From Pseudomonas marvdashtae (GTDB lineage Bacteria > Pseudomonadota > Gammaproteobacteria > Pseudomonadales > Pseudomonadaceae): a DNA stretch of 64,000 nucleotides. Location of the stretch: positions 186,001-250,000 of the forward strand of contig NZ_JABWQX020000002.1 in assembly GCF_014268655.2 (NCBI RefSeq). The letters run 5' to 3'. The position numbers were made by a program, and so were the translations under genes. The notes beneath the pieces were generated by a model. It did no database searches. It was not told the origin of the DNA and saw only the letters and a program-made list of their open reading frames with translations. This document shows positions 25,966-34,247 of this stretch, one piece after another (positions within the stretch are counted from its first letter, which is position 1; each line of letters opens with the position of its first letter).

Positions 25966-26122
25966 TGCCTGCCCAGGCGTTGCGCTGGGGGCCACCTGGC
26001 CAGAATCCTGCGTCGTGACGGTTCTAAAAAAAGAACGATTTGAAAAGCATCGCACTCCATATCCCTGGGGGCTGTGATGCAAGCCCCGCCCGCAGCCGGT
26101 TTTACCTGACAGAGGAAGACTT

Positions 26123-27562
26123 ATGTTCGGTTTGGAGGCGCTCGATCTCGCCCGAATCCAGTTCGCGTTCACCATTTCGTTCCACATCCTGTTCCCGGCC
26201 ATCACCATCGGCCTGGCGAGCTACCTGGCGGTACTCGAAGGCTTGTGGCTCAAGACGCGCGACGATACGTACCGCGACCTGTACCACTTCTGGTCGAAGA
26301 TCTTCGCCGTCAACTTCGGCATGGGCGTGGTGTCCGGGCTGGTCATGGCCTATCAGTTCGGCACCAACTGGAGCCGTTTTTCGGACTTTGCCGGTGCAGT
26401 CACCGGGCCGCTGCTCACCTATGAGGTGCTCACGGCGTTCTTCCTTGAAGCGGGTTTCCTCGGTGTCATGCTGTTCGGCTGGAACCGCGTGGGCCGTGGT
26501 CTGCACTTCTTCTCCACGGTCATGGTGGCGATCGGCACGCTGATCTCGACCTTCTGGATCCTGTCTTCCAACAGCTGGATGCAAACCCCGCAGGGCTACG
26601 AAATCATCGACGGCCGGGTGATTCCGGTGGACTGGCTGGCGGTGGTGTTCAATCCGTCGTTTCCTTATCGTCTGTTGCACATGTCCGTCGCGGCATTCGT
26701 CGCCACGGCGTTCTTCGTCGGTTCCTCGGCGGCCTGGCATCTGCTGCGCGGGCGCGACAATCCGGCCATTCGCCGCATGCTCTCGATGGCGATGTGGATG
26801 GCCTTGCTGGTGGCGCCGGTGCAGGCGGTCATCGGTGACTTCCATGGCCTCAACACGCTCAAGCATCAACCGGCGAAAATCGCCGCGATCGAAGGTCACT
26901 GGGAAAACGTTGGCGATGAGCCCACGCCGCTGATCCTGTTCGGCTGGCCGGACATGAAGGCGGAGGAAACCAAATACGCGGTGGAAATTCCCTACTTGGG
27001 CAGCCTGATCCTGACTCACTCGTTGACCGATCAAGTGCCGGCTCTCAAGGAGTTTCCGCCCGAGGACCGGCCAAATTCGACCATCGTGTTCTGGTCGTTC
27101 CGGGTCATGGTTGGCCTGGGGCTGCTGATGATTTTCACCGGCCTGTGCAGCCTCTGGCTGCGCCGCAAGGACCGGATCTACCAATCCCGGCCGTTCCTTC
27201 ACCTGGTGCTGTGGATGGGGCCGTCAGGCCTGGTCGCGATCCTGGCCGGCTGGTTCACCACGGAGATCGGGCGACAGCCGTGGGTGGTCTACGGGCTGAT
27301 GCGCACGGCCGATGCGTCGTCTGGCCACAGCTTTGCGCAGATGAGCTTCACCCTCGTCATGTTTGTGGTGGTGTATTTCGCGCTGTTCGGTGCGGGGCTG
27401 AGCTACATGTTGCGCCTGGTACGCAAGGGCCCGGTGGCCCACGAAGCCGAGCCGAGCGACGGTGGCCCGGGCCAGAAACGCACCCCGGCCCGTCCATTGT
27501 CGGCAGCCAACGAAGGCGACGACGAAGTGGACCACAACGACAGCTCGCACAAGGGGAATTGA
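26123..27562 (+). CDS. cioA: Cyanide-insensitive bd-type quinol oxidase subunit I
   Basis: The 479-residue haem-bearing subunit of a bd-type terminal oxidase in the inner membrane. It oxidises ubiquinol and reduces oxygen to water without pumping protons. His21 in ISFHILFPAIT is the expected haem ligand region, and GRQPW at 383-387 is the quinol-oxidase signature. The Q-loop between helices 6 and 7 is short, as in Pseudomonas CioA, in contrast to E. coli CydA. The cytoplasmic tail is charged (SDGGPGQKRTPARP). ATG 26123 follows GAGGAAG. The gene is three bases from cioB and is the first of a three-gene operon. Confidence 0.94.
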   Translation: MFGLEALDLARIQFAFTISFHILFPAITIGLASYLAVLEGLWLKTRDDTYRDLYHFWSKIFAVNFGMGVVSGLVMAYQFGTNWSRFSDFAGAVTGPLLTYEVLTAFFLEAGFLGVMLFGWNRVGRGLHFFSTVMVAIGTLISTFWILSSNSWMQTPQGYEIIDGRVIPVDWLAVVFNPSFPYRLLHMSVAAFVATAFFVGSSAAWHLLRGRDNPAIRRMLSMAMWMALLVAPVQAVIGDFHGLNTLKHQPAKIAAIEGHWENVGDEPTPLILFGWPDMKAEETKYAVEIPYLGSLILTHSLTDQVPALKEFPPEDRPNSTIVFWSFRVMVGLGLLMIFTGLCSLWLRRKDRIYQSRPFLHLVLWMGPSGLVAILAGWFTTEIGRQPWVVYGLMRTADASSGHSFAQMSFTLVMFVVVYFALFGAGLSYMLRLVRKGPVAHEAEPSDGGPGQKRTPARPLSAANEGDDEVDHNDSSHKGN

Positions 27563-27565
27563 GTC

Positions 27566-28573
27566 ATGGGTATTGATCTTCCGCTGATCTGGGCCGTGGT
27601 CATCATCTTCGGCATCATGATGTACGTGATCATGGACGGCTTCGACCTGGGTATCGGCATCCTCTTTCCCTTCGTCAAGGGCGAGCGTGATCGCGATGTA
27701 ATGATGAATACCGTCGCGCCGGTCTGGGACGGTAACGAAACCTGGCTGGTGCTCGGCGGTGCCGGGCTGTTCGGGGCGTTTCCGCTGGCTTATTCGGTGG
27801 TGCTTTCGGCGTTGTACCTGCCGTTGATCCTGATGCTCATCGGCCTGATTTTCCGCGGCGTGGCCTTCGAGTTCCGCTTCAAGGCCAAGGCCGAGAAGCG
27901 GCACCTGTGGGACAAGGCGTTCATCGGTGGTTCGCTGACGGCTACCTTCTTCCAGGGCGTCGCGCTGGGGGCCTTCATCGATGGTTTCGAGGTGGTCAAT
28001 CGCCAATTTGCCGGCGGCTCGCTGGATTGGTTCACGCCGTTCACGATGTTCTGCGGTCTCGCGCTGATTGCCGCCTATGCCTTGCTCGGCTGCACCTGGC
28101 TGATCATGAAGACCGAAGGCAAGCTGCAAGAGCAGATGCACGACCTGGCGAGGCCACTGGCATTCGTGGTGCTGGCCGTGATTGGTGTCGTCAGCATCTG
28201 GACGCCGCTGGCCCACGCCGACATCGCGGCGCGCTGGTTCACCTTGCCGAACCTGTTCTGGTTCCTGCCGGTGCCGATCCTTGTGCTGGTCACGATGTAC
28301 GGATTGTTCCGCGCCGTGGCCCGGAACGCCAACTACACGCCGTTCATCCTGACCCTGGTGCTGATCTTCCTCGGCTACAGCGGTTTGGGCATCAGCTTGT
28401 GGCCGAACATCGTGCCGCCGTCCATCTCGATCTGGGACGCCGCGTCACCGCCACAGAGCCAGGGTTTCATGCTGGTTGGCACGCTGTTCATCATTCCGTT
28501 GATCCTGGTGTACACCTTCTGGAGCTACTACGTGTTCCGGGGCAAGGTGACCCATGACGATGGCTACCATTGA
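27566..28573 (+). CDS. cioB: Cyanide-insensitive bd-type quinol oxidase subunit II
   Basis: The 335-residue partner of CioA, with about eight or nine membrane helices. IMMYVIMDGFDLGIGILFPF, PVWDGNETWLVLGGAGLFGAFP and the C-terminal LVYTFWSYYVFRGKV are characteristic of CydB/CioB proteins, which stabilise the haem-bearing subunit. It starts three bases after the cioA stop and is followed after 21 bases by a small membrane protein gene in the same direction. Confidence 0.94.
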   Translation: MGIDLPLIWAVVIIFGIMMYVIMDGFDLGIGILFPFVKGERDRDVMMNTVAPVWDGNETWLVLGGAGLFGAFPLAYSVVLSALYLPLILMLIGLIFRGVAFEFRFKAKAEKRHLWDKAFIGGSLTATFFQGVALGAFIDGFEVVNRQFAGGSLDWFTPFTMFCGLALIAAYALLGCTWLIMKTEGKLQEQMHDLARPLAFVVLAVIGVVSIWTPLAHADIAARWFTLPNLFWFLPVPILVLVTMYGLFRAVARNANYTPFILTLVLIFLGYSGLGISLWPNIVPPSISIWDAASPPQSQGFMLVGTLFIIPLILVYTFWSYYVFRGKVTHDDGYH

Positions 28574-28594
28574 CCGACCTGCGAGGTGCCGAGG

Positions 28595-28759
28595 ATGGCC
28601 AAGCCTGACTTGAAAGACATCGAGGCCGCCGAACGCAAGCCGTTATGGCAGCGGCTCGGTTGGCTGGTAATGATTTGGACCGGTAGCGTGCTGGCACTGT
28701 TTATCGTGGCCAGCTTGATGCGGATGTTCATGAACGCCGCGGGCCTGACCACCCACTGA
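28595..28759 (+). CDS. Small DUF2474-type membrane protein of the cio operon
   Basis: A 54-residue ORF starting at ATG 28595 after GAGG (28591-28594, close) and GCGAGGTG (28581-28588). The protein has a charged N-terminus (MAKPDLKDIEAAERKPLWQR), a single hydrophobic helix (LGWLVMIWTGSVLALFIVAS) and a short tail. Proteins of this size and pattern, PF10617/DUF2474, follow cioB or cydB in many proteobacteria and resemble CydX in place and shape. It is likely an accessory subunit of the oxidase; that role is inferred. A strong terminator follows. Confidence 0.82.
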   Translation: MAKPDLKDIEAAERKPLWQRLGWLVMIWTGSVLALFIVASLMRMFMNAAGLTTH

Positions 28760-28792
28760 CTTCCCATCCCGTTGCCTTGCGGCACGGTTTAC

Positions 28793-28821
28793 GCCCTCCT
28801 GAAAAGGGAGGGCTTTTTTTT
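28793..28821 (+). terminator. Rho-independent terminator of the cio operon
   Basis: GCCCTCCT (28793-28800) and AGGGAGGGC (28805-28813) form a GC-rich stem around GAAA, followed by eight T residues. It ends the cioAB operon and separates it from the converging rlmG gene. Confidence 0.92.
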
Positions 28822-28828
28822 GGATGAA

Positions 28829-29953
28829 TTATCTACGGGCTTTTAGAATCACGAATTTCGGCGTCGCCGCGACCTGCTCGACGCCGCGGAACAGCCGCGC
28901 CAGCTTGCTGTGGTAGCCCAGGTGACGGTTGCCGACGATGTACAGGGCGCCGCCGACCACCAACGCTTCGCGAGCTTGCTGGAACATCCTCCAGGCGAGG
29001 AAATCGCCCACAACCTGCTGCTGGTGGAACGGGGGGTTGCACAGCACCACATCCAGCGATTGCGGCTCTTGTCCGGCGAGCCCATCGCCGGCCCGCAGGG
29101 TCACTTCGCGCTGGCCCAGGGCGGCTTGCCAGTTTTCCGTGGCCGATTGGATGGCCATGTACGACTCGTCCACTAACGTGTAGTGAGCCTCGGGGTTGTG
29201 CAACGCGCTGGCGATTGCCAGCACACCGTTGCCGCAGCCCAGGTCCGCGACGCGGGCTGTGCCGAGGTTTTTTGGCAAGTGCGGCAGGAAGGCGCGAGTA
29301 CCGATGTCCAGTCCTTCACGACAGAACACGTTGGCATGGTTGAGCAATTCGATCTTCGGCTCGTCCAGCCAGTAACGAGTGGGATAGGGGGAGACGGCTG
29401 GCGTCATGGCTTGAGGCGTGGCAATCAACAGACGGGCCTTTTTTACCGCCAGGGAGGCCTGCACCGTCCCGATGTAGCGTTCCAGCAGGTCGCCTGCGGC
29501 CCGTGGCAAATGCTTGACCATGGCGGCTGCAATGACTTGCGCGCCTGGGGCCAGGTGCCCTTGTAGCCGGATCAGTTGCTCTTCCAGTAGCGCCAGGGTT
29601 TTAGGGACTTTGATCAGGACTCGGTCAAAGGGGCCTGTCAGCGCTTCGCTGGCTGGTACGATCGGTATCGCGTCGAAGGGCAGGTTGTTGCGCACCAGGT
29701 TTTTTTCCAGCGCCTGCAGTGCCAGGAACGAGTCGCCGCTGCTGGTGACCTTGACCTTGCCCACCAGGCTGGCCGCGAGGGCGCCGAAGCCATCATTGAG
29801 TACTAACACTCGGGACTCGGCGCTCGGCTGTTGTTCAGCCAGAAACGCAAGCAGGTATTCATCGGCCGCATCAAAGGCTTGCAGTGGTTCGTTCGGCTGT
29901 TCGGGCTGGCGGATCAGGTCGAGTTGGGCGAAGGGGCTGTCGAGCAAGGGCAT
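28829..29953 (-). CDS. rlmG: 23S rRNA m2G1835 methyltransferase
   Basis: RlmG transfers a methyl group from S-adenosylmethionine to N2 of guanine 1835 in 23S rRNA. The 374-residue protein has an N-terminal degenerate methyltransferase-like domain (PLQAFDAADEYLLAFL) and a C-terminal catalytic domain with the SAM loop VADLGCGNGVLAIA and the NPPF catalytic motif in VVLCNPPFHQQQ. The closing GNRHLGYHSKLARLF distinguishes RlmG/RsmC-type enzymes. It converges on the cio operon; a ppoR-type regulator lies 181 bases upstream, on the same strand. Confidence 0.9.
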   Translation of the reverse strand: MPLLDSPFAQLDLIRQPEQPNEPLQAFDAADEYLLAFLAEQQPSAESRVLVLNDGFGALAASLVGKVKVTSSGDSFLALQALEKNLVRNNLPFDAIPIVPASEALTGPFDRVLIKVPKTLALLEEQLIRLQGHLAPGAQVIAAAMVKHLPRAAGDLLERYIGTVQASLAVKKARLLIATPQAMTPAVSPYPTRYWLDEPKIELLNHANVFCREGLDIGTRAFLPHLPKNLGTARVADLGCGNGVLAIASALHNPEAHYTLVDESYMAIQSATENWQAALGQREVTLRAGDGLAGQEPQSLDVVLCNPPFHQQQVVGDFLAWRMFQQAREALVVGGALYIVGNRHLGYHSKLARLFRGVEQVAATPKFVILKARR

Positions 29954-29980
29954 GGCTGGGACTCTGGCAAATCAACGGAT

Positions 29981-30015
29981 GTCCCGCTGCCCTGGGGCAG
30001 GCTTGTCAGCGGGAC
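29981..30015. repeat. Inverted repeat between ppoR and rlmG
   Basis: GTCCCGCTG (29981-29989) and CAGCGGGAC (30007-30015) are perfect nine-base arms around a 17-base loop. It lies in the rlmG 5' region, downstream of ppoR. It may be a hairpin terminator for ppoR, but no clear T run follows on the minus strand. Confidence 0.6.
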
Positions 30016-30134
30016 CGCCTGAATGAACTGCATCGCGCGCTTCGCACGTCATCATTCAAGTGGGCCGTAAATGGTACGTTTTTTTGTCAGGTATTACTCG
30101 TGGGTTTTTCAGGTAGGCGATCGTGCTTCGCTCC

Positions 30135-30848
30135 CTAAATCATATGGATGTGGGCCGCTTTGGCCACCGCCGAGATCTTGTTGGTCACGTTCAGTTTTCG
30201 CATGCAGCTGCATACATGGAAATTCACGGTGCGTTCGGAAAGGCATAGGATCCTGCCAACTTCCGACGCGGTCTTGCCTTCGGCGGACCATCTCAACACT
30301 TCTATCTCTCGGGGCGAGAGATGACAGACCTGTGGCGGCGCCATTGCGCCAGACAGCTTCTTGCCCGCCAATGCATGCAACCTTTGGCTGGCAAAAATGG
30401 CATAGCCAAGATTTCCGTAATGCTCATCGGCATCGATACGGCAATGGGTCCTGGCAAGACTGAACAAACTATAATGGGCGCCGTATTCGTCATGAACCGC
30501 TTGGGTCCAGCCATGTTTGAGGCCTTGCCGATTGAGTTCTCGCCATAACTGCGGGGCCTCGGAAAAAACTTGCTCGCTCCACAGAACGGGCACTGAGGAT
30601 TGATTGCAATGAGCTATTATTGGGTCGGTGGAGGCATACCCATTTCGTTCATAAAGTCTTTCCCACCCATAAGGGTAATTATTGAGGTTTATCTTGCTGG
30701 CAGGTTGATCAGGCAGAGTCGAATGCGCAACAAAGGCGCAATATTCAAACCCCTGAAAATTGAAGAAATCCAGTGCCAGGCGATAAGCTCGTTGCAAGTC
30801 CTTTTCACACGATAGCTTCCGTAGTTGCGTATCCTTCCACACGTCCAT
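30135..30848 (-). CDS. ppoR: LuxR solo of the PpoR type (acyl-homoserine-lactone receptor)
   Basis: A 237-residue quorum-sensing-type regulator. The N-terminal ligand domain keeps all six residues invariant in AHL receptors: Trp62, Tyr66, Asp75, Pro76, Trp90 and Gly123, with spacing matching TraR. The C-terminal helix-turn-helix is LSPREIEVLRWSAEGKTASEVGRILCLSERTVNFHV. No luxI-type synthase gene is in the window, so it is a solo. In P. putida the orphan receptor PpoR lies between rlmG and the fpr-mscL genes, as I recall, which matches this position. ATG 30848 with AAGGAG is chosen over ATG 30896. The region appears AT-richer than its neighbours. Confidence 0.83.
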   Translation of the reverse strand: MDVWKDTQLRKLSCEKDLQRAYRLALDFFNFQGFEYCAFVAHSTLPDQPASKINLNNYPYGWERLYERNGYASTDPIIAHCNQSSVPVLWSEQVFSEAPQLWRELNRQGLKHGWTQAVHDEYGAHYSLFSLARTHCRIDADEHYGNLGYAIFASQRLHALAGKKLSGAMAPPQVCHLSPREIEVLRWSAEGKTASEVGRILCLSERTVNFHVCSCMRKLNVTNKISAVAKAAHIHMI

Positions 30849-30909
30849 TGCGCTCTCCTTGGGGTGAATTAAGGAACGTGGATCCAATTCGGTCACGCGA
30901 AAATGAGTG

Positions 30910-30935
30910 TAGGACTATTCCTAACATGCAGTTAG
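30910..30935. promoter_or_regulatory. Overlapping palindromes between ppoR and fpr
   Basis: TAGGA-CTAT-TCCTA (30910-30923) overlaps CTAAC-ATGCA-GTTAG (30921-30935). Both are perfect five-base inverted repeats, 62 and more bases upstream of the ppoR start. They are candidates for autoregulation by PpoR or for a redox regulator of fpr, but neither is a canonical lux box. Confidence 0.4.
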
Positions 30936-31131
30936 ATTTTTTTCGGTTGTATTAGGAGTTTGGTTATTGAGAAAGGCCTTTTGCTAGTTGCTTTCCGATA
31001 CAACCATTCTTGTTTTGTAGAAGTTTGCCGTGCCAGGTTTTGAAAGTGTGGCGCTACGCTATCATTCGTCGCCGGTGGTTAATGGGCTTACTTTGCGGGA
31101 CACTGGTGTTCTTGTCTTATTGGAGTGCCTC

Positions 31132-31908
31132 ATGACCGACAATACGGAAAAGTTCACCCGCCAGACGCTGATCGATGTGCAACCGTTGACGTCGCACTTG
31201 TTTACATTGCGGACCACTCGGGATCGTGGCTTTCGTTTCCGGGCCGGTCAGTTTGCCCGGCTGGGTGTCGTCAAGCCGGACGGTTCTACCGTCTGGCGCG
31301 CCTATTCCATGGTGTCTTCGCCGTTCGACGAATTTCTCGAGTTCTTTTCCATCGTGGTGCCGGACGGTGAGTTCACCAGCGAGCTTAGCCGCTTGAAGCC
31401 GGGGGACAGTTTGCTGGTCGACCGCCAAGCCTTCGGTTACCTGACATTGGACCGTTTTGTCGACGGTCGCGATTTATGGCTGTTGTCCACGGGGACGGGC
31501 GTCGCGCCGTTTCTCTCGATATTGCAGGACTTTGAGGTTTGGGAAAAATTCGAGCGAATTATCCTGGTCTATAGCGTTCGCGAAGCGCGGGAGCTGGCGT
31601 ATCAAGAGCTGATCGAAGGATTGGCCCGGCGAGACTACTTGGCTGAGTACGCCCATAAATTGCGCTTTATTGCGACGGTCACCCGTGAGCAGTATCCGGG
31701 CGCCCTTAATGGACGCATTACCACGCTGATTGAAAATGGCGAGTTGGAACAGGCCGCCGGCGTCGCGCTGACGCCAGAGCATTCGCGGGTCATGTTATGC
31801 GGCAATCCGCAAATGATCGACGACACGCGCCAGTTGCTAAAGACCAGGGGGTTGCGCCTGAGTCTGACCCGTCGGCCGGGCCAAGTGGCAGTGGAAAACT
31901 ACTGGTAA
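31132..31908 (+). CDS. fpr: Ferredoxin/flavodoxin--NADP+ reductase
   Basis: Fpr moves electrons between NADPH and ferredoxin or flavodoxin in the cytoplasm, supporting iron-sulfur repair and oxidative-stress defence. The 258-residue length is exact for Pseudomonas Fpr. The FAD motif RAYS is at 56-59, and GTGVAPFLSIL supplies the NADP loop; the C-terminus ends VENYW, with the aromatic residue that stacks on the flavin. Frame-wise an upstream start at 31030 exists, but ATG 31132 after GGAG matches the family N-terminus. In other pseudomonads fpr may be controlled by the LysR regulator FinR; no finR is adjacent here. Confidence 0.92.
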   Translation: MTDNTEKFTRQTLIDVQPLTSHLFTLRTTRDRGFRFRAGQFARLGVVKPDGSTVWRAYSMVSSPFDEFLEFFSIVVPDGEFTSELSRLKPGDSLLVDRQAFGYLTLDRFVDGRDLWLLSTGTGVAPFLSILQDFEVWEKFERIILVYSVREARELAYQELIEGLARRDYLAEYAHKLRFIATVTREQYPGALNGRITTLIENGELEQAAGVALTPEHSRVMLCGNPQMIDDTRQLLKTRGLRLSLTRRPGQVAVENYW

Positions 31909-31945
31909 ATGGCGCCCCGTGGACACCATTTTTTAGCGCGAAGGG

Positions 31946-32359
31946 TCAGGGCCGTTCGTTCTGGGCCTTGAGCAGATCGCGGATCTCGCTCAGCAGTTGT
32001 TCTTCCTTGGAGGGAACAGGGGGCGCGCTCGGAGCGACGGCCTCTTCGCGCTTGAGACGGTTGATGGCCTTGACACCCATGAAAATGGCGAAAGCGACGA
32101 TGATGAAGTCCACCATCGTTTGGATGAATTTGCCATAGGCCAGCATTACCGCAGGCGTATCGCCCTGGGCGGCCTTGAGTGTGATAGCCAGATCACTGAA
32201 ATCCACTCCGCCGATCAACAGGCCGAGTGGTGGCATGACCACATCGCCAACAAATGACGAAACGATCTTGCCAAAAGCGGCACCGATGATGATCCCGACG
32301 GCCATGTCGACGACATTGCCCTTGACCGCGAAGGCCTTGAACTCGCTTAGCACGCCCAT
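31946..32359 (-). CDS. mscL: Large-conductance mechanosensitive channel
   Basis: MscL opens under membrane tension and releases solutes during osmotic downshock. The 137-residue protein shows the family start ([35 protein letters not shown]), the first pore-lining helix with its glycine pattern, a periplasmic loop, a second helix ([22 protein letters not shown]) and a charged C-terminal helix ([15 protein letters not shown]). It converges on fpr with 37 bases between the stops. Confidence 0.96.
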   Translation of the reverse strand: MGVLSEFKAFAVKGNVVDMAVGIIIGAAFGKIVSSFVGDVVMPPLGLLIGGVDFSDLAITLKAAQGDTPAVMLAYGKFIQTMVDFIIVAFAIFMGVKAINRLKREEAVAPSAPPVPSKEEQLLSEIRDLLKAQNERP

Positions 32360-32541
32360 GAGTTGTTCCTTGTGACAGATGAGATTGATACCGGCAGTGT
32401 AAGTCAGCTAAACGGGTCTCGCTCGACATGCCTGCTTACAAAGCTTGCCTGTTATCGACCCGGCTCCCCGCAAAAAGTTTACAAAGTGCCACCAATCGCG
32501 CGTGATACGCGGTTTTTGGCGGATTCCCTACATCGTTTTTT

Positions 32542-32567
32542 CTATCAAGACGGTACGGTATTTCTAT
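32542..32567 (+). promoter_or_regulatory. Possible OxyR half-sites upstream of katB
   Basis: CTAT at 32542-32545 and CTAT at 32564-32567 start 22 bases apart, the spacing of the two CTAT quarters in the OxyR pattern ATAG-N7-CTAT-N7-ATAG-N7-CTAT. The two ATAG quarters are not recognisable. In P. aeruginosa katB-ankB is OxyR-dependent, so a site is expected, but this match is weak. Confidence 0.3.
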
Positions 32568-32644
32568 TTAGGGTTTGGTTTTTACAGCACTAGCCTCTGA
32601 AAGGCGCACATGGATGCGCTTTATAAAATCAGAGGAAAATTCCA

Positions 32645-34186
32645 ATGAACACTTCCCTTGGCCTCGGCGCTTTTTCCAATCGCCATTCCCTCGTTGTGCT
32701 GACCGCCAGCCTGTTTTCCTTATCCGTCAACGCCGCTACCCTCACCCGTGACAACGGCGCTGTTGTGGGTGACAACCAGAACTCGCAAACCGCCGGCCCC
32801 AATGGCCCGACGCTGTTGCAGGATGTGCAATTGATCCAGAAACTGCAGCGTTTCGATCGTGAGCGGATCCCCGAGCGCGTCGTGCACGCCCGTGGTACCG
32901 GTGCCCATGGCGAGTTTACGGTTTCCAATGACCTGAGCGACCTGACCAAGGCCAAAGTCTTCGCCGCTGGCCAGGTCACGCCGGTGTTCGTGCGTTTCTC
33001 CGCCGTCGTGCATGGCAATCATTCGCCGGAGACGTTGCGAGACCCTCGCGGCTTCGCCACCAAGTTCTATACGGCGGACGGTAATTGGGATCTGGTAGGC
33101 AATAACTTCCCGACATTTTTCATTCGCGACGCCATCAAGTTTCCCGACATGGTCCATGCGTTCAAGCCCGACCCGCGGACTAACTTGGATGATGACTCCC
33201 GGCGTTTCGACTTCTTTTCCCATGTCCCCGAAGCGACCCGCACGCTGACCGAGTTGTATTCGAACTCCGGTACGCCAGCCAGTTATCGCGAGATGGACGG
33301 TAACGGCGTACACGCTTACAAACTGATCAACGCCAAAGGCGAAGTCAGTTACGTAAAGTTTCATTGGAAAAGTTTGCAGGGGCTGAAGAACCTCGATCCG
33401 AAAGAAGTTGTGAAAGTTCAGGGTCAGGATTACAGCCACATGACCCACGACTTGGTCAGTCACATCAACAAGGGCGACTTTCCAAAGTGGGATTTGTATG
33501 TACAAGTCCTCAAGCCGCAGGACTTGTCCACGTTCGACTTCGACCCGTTGGACGCCACCAAGATCTGGCCGGATGTACCTGAGCGCAAAGTTGGGCAAAT
33601 GGTCTTGAATCGCAATCCGGCAAATGTTTTCCAGGAAACCGAACAGGTGGCGATGGCGCCGGCAAATCTGGTTCCGGGTATCGAGCCTTCGGAGGATCGC
33701 CTGTTGCAAGGCCGGGTCTTCTCATATGCCGATACGCAAATGTACCGGGTCGGGCCGAACGCCCTGCAATTGCCGATCAACGCTCCCAAGGTTGCAGTAA
33801 ACAATGGCAACCAGGACGGCGCGATGAATTTCGGCGGCACCAGTACCGGCGTGAATTATCAGCCGAGCCGTTTGATGCCACGGGAAGAACAGCCAGCGGC
33901 ACGTTATAGCCAGGCAGCGCTGAGCGGCAGCACCCAGCAGGCGAAAATCCAGCGTGAGCAGAACTTCAAGCAGGCCGGCGATCTGTATCGTTCGTTCAAC
34001 CAGAAGGAGCGCAATGATTTGATCGAAAGCTTCGGTGGCTCGCTGGCGACCACCGATGACGAGAGCAAGCACATCATCCTGTCGTTCCTCTACAAGGCTG
34101 ATCCTGAATACGGCACTGGCGTGGCACGTGTCGCCAAAGGCGATCTGGCGCGGGTCAAGGCGCTGGCCGAGAAACTGAGCGACTGA
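32645..34186 (+). CDS. katB: Exported monofunctional catalase KatB
   Basis: A 513-residue haem catalase that disproportionates hydrogen peroxide. It begins with a signal peptide (about residues 1-30, SLVVLTASLFSLSVNA), so it acts in the periplasm like KatB of P. aeruginosa, which also has 513 residues. Catalytic residues are the His in VVHARGTGAHGEF and the Asn in VGNNFPTFFIRDA; the proximal haem Tyr lies in VFSYADTQMYRVG. A GAGGAAA ribosome binding site precedes ATG 32645. It forms an operon with the ankyrin gene ankB, 61 bases downstream. Confidence 0.95.
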   Translation: MNTSLGLGAFSNRHSLVVLTASLFSLSVNAATLTRDNGAVVGDNQNSQTAGPNGPTLLQDVQLIQKLQRFDRERIPERVVHARGTGAHGEFTVSNDLSDLTKAKVFAAGQVTPVFVRFSAVVHGNHSPETLRDPRGFATKFYTADGNWDLVGNNFPTFFIRDAIKFPDMVHAFKPDPRTNLDDDSRRFDFFSHVPEATRTLTELYSNSGTPASYREMDGNGVHAYKLINAKGEVSYVKFHWKSLQGLKNLDPKEVVKVQGQDYSHMTHDLVSHINKGDFPKWDLYVQVLKPQDLSTFDFDPLDATKIWPDVPERKVGQMVLNRNPANVFQETEQVAMAPANLVPGIEPSEDRLLQGRVFSYADTQMYRVGPNALQLPINAPKVAVNNGNQDGAMNFGGTSTGVNYQPSRLMPREEQPAARYSQAALSGSTQQAKIQREQNFKQAGDLYRSFNQKERNDLIESFGGSLATTDDESKHIILSFLYKADPEYGTGVARVAKGDLARVKALAEKLSD

Positions 34187-34193
34187 TGCCTCT

Positions 34194-34223
34194 TGCGGGG
34201 GTCGGGTTGGCTCGGCTCCCGCA
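34194..34223. repeat. Imperfect hairpin between katB and ankB
   Basis: TGCGGG(34194-34199)...CCCGCA(34218-34223) form an imperfect stem in the 61-base intercistronic gap. No T run follows, so it is more likely an mRNA-stabilising or attenuating hairpin than a full terminator. Confidence 0.5.
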
Positions 34224-34247
34224 GTTCTGTGTCATTAAGGAGAGGCC

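Larger units (their letters stand above)
25609..26122. other. 514-base intergenic region before cioAB
   Basis: No credible gene is visible. From left to right it holds the 5' side of the MFS exporter gene, a REPIN-type repeat (25726-25832) and the cioAB promoter region with an ANR/FNR box at 25952-25965. A GAGGAAG ribosome binding site lies just before ATG 26123. Confidence 0.7.
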
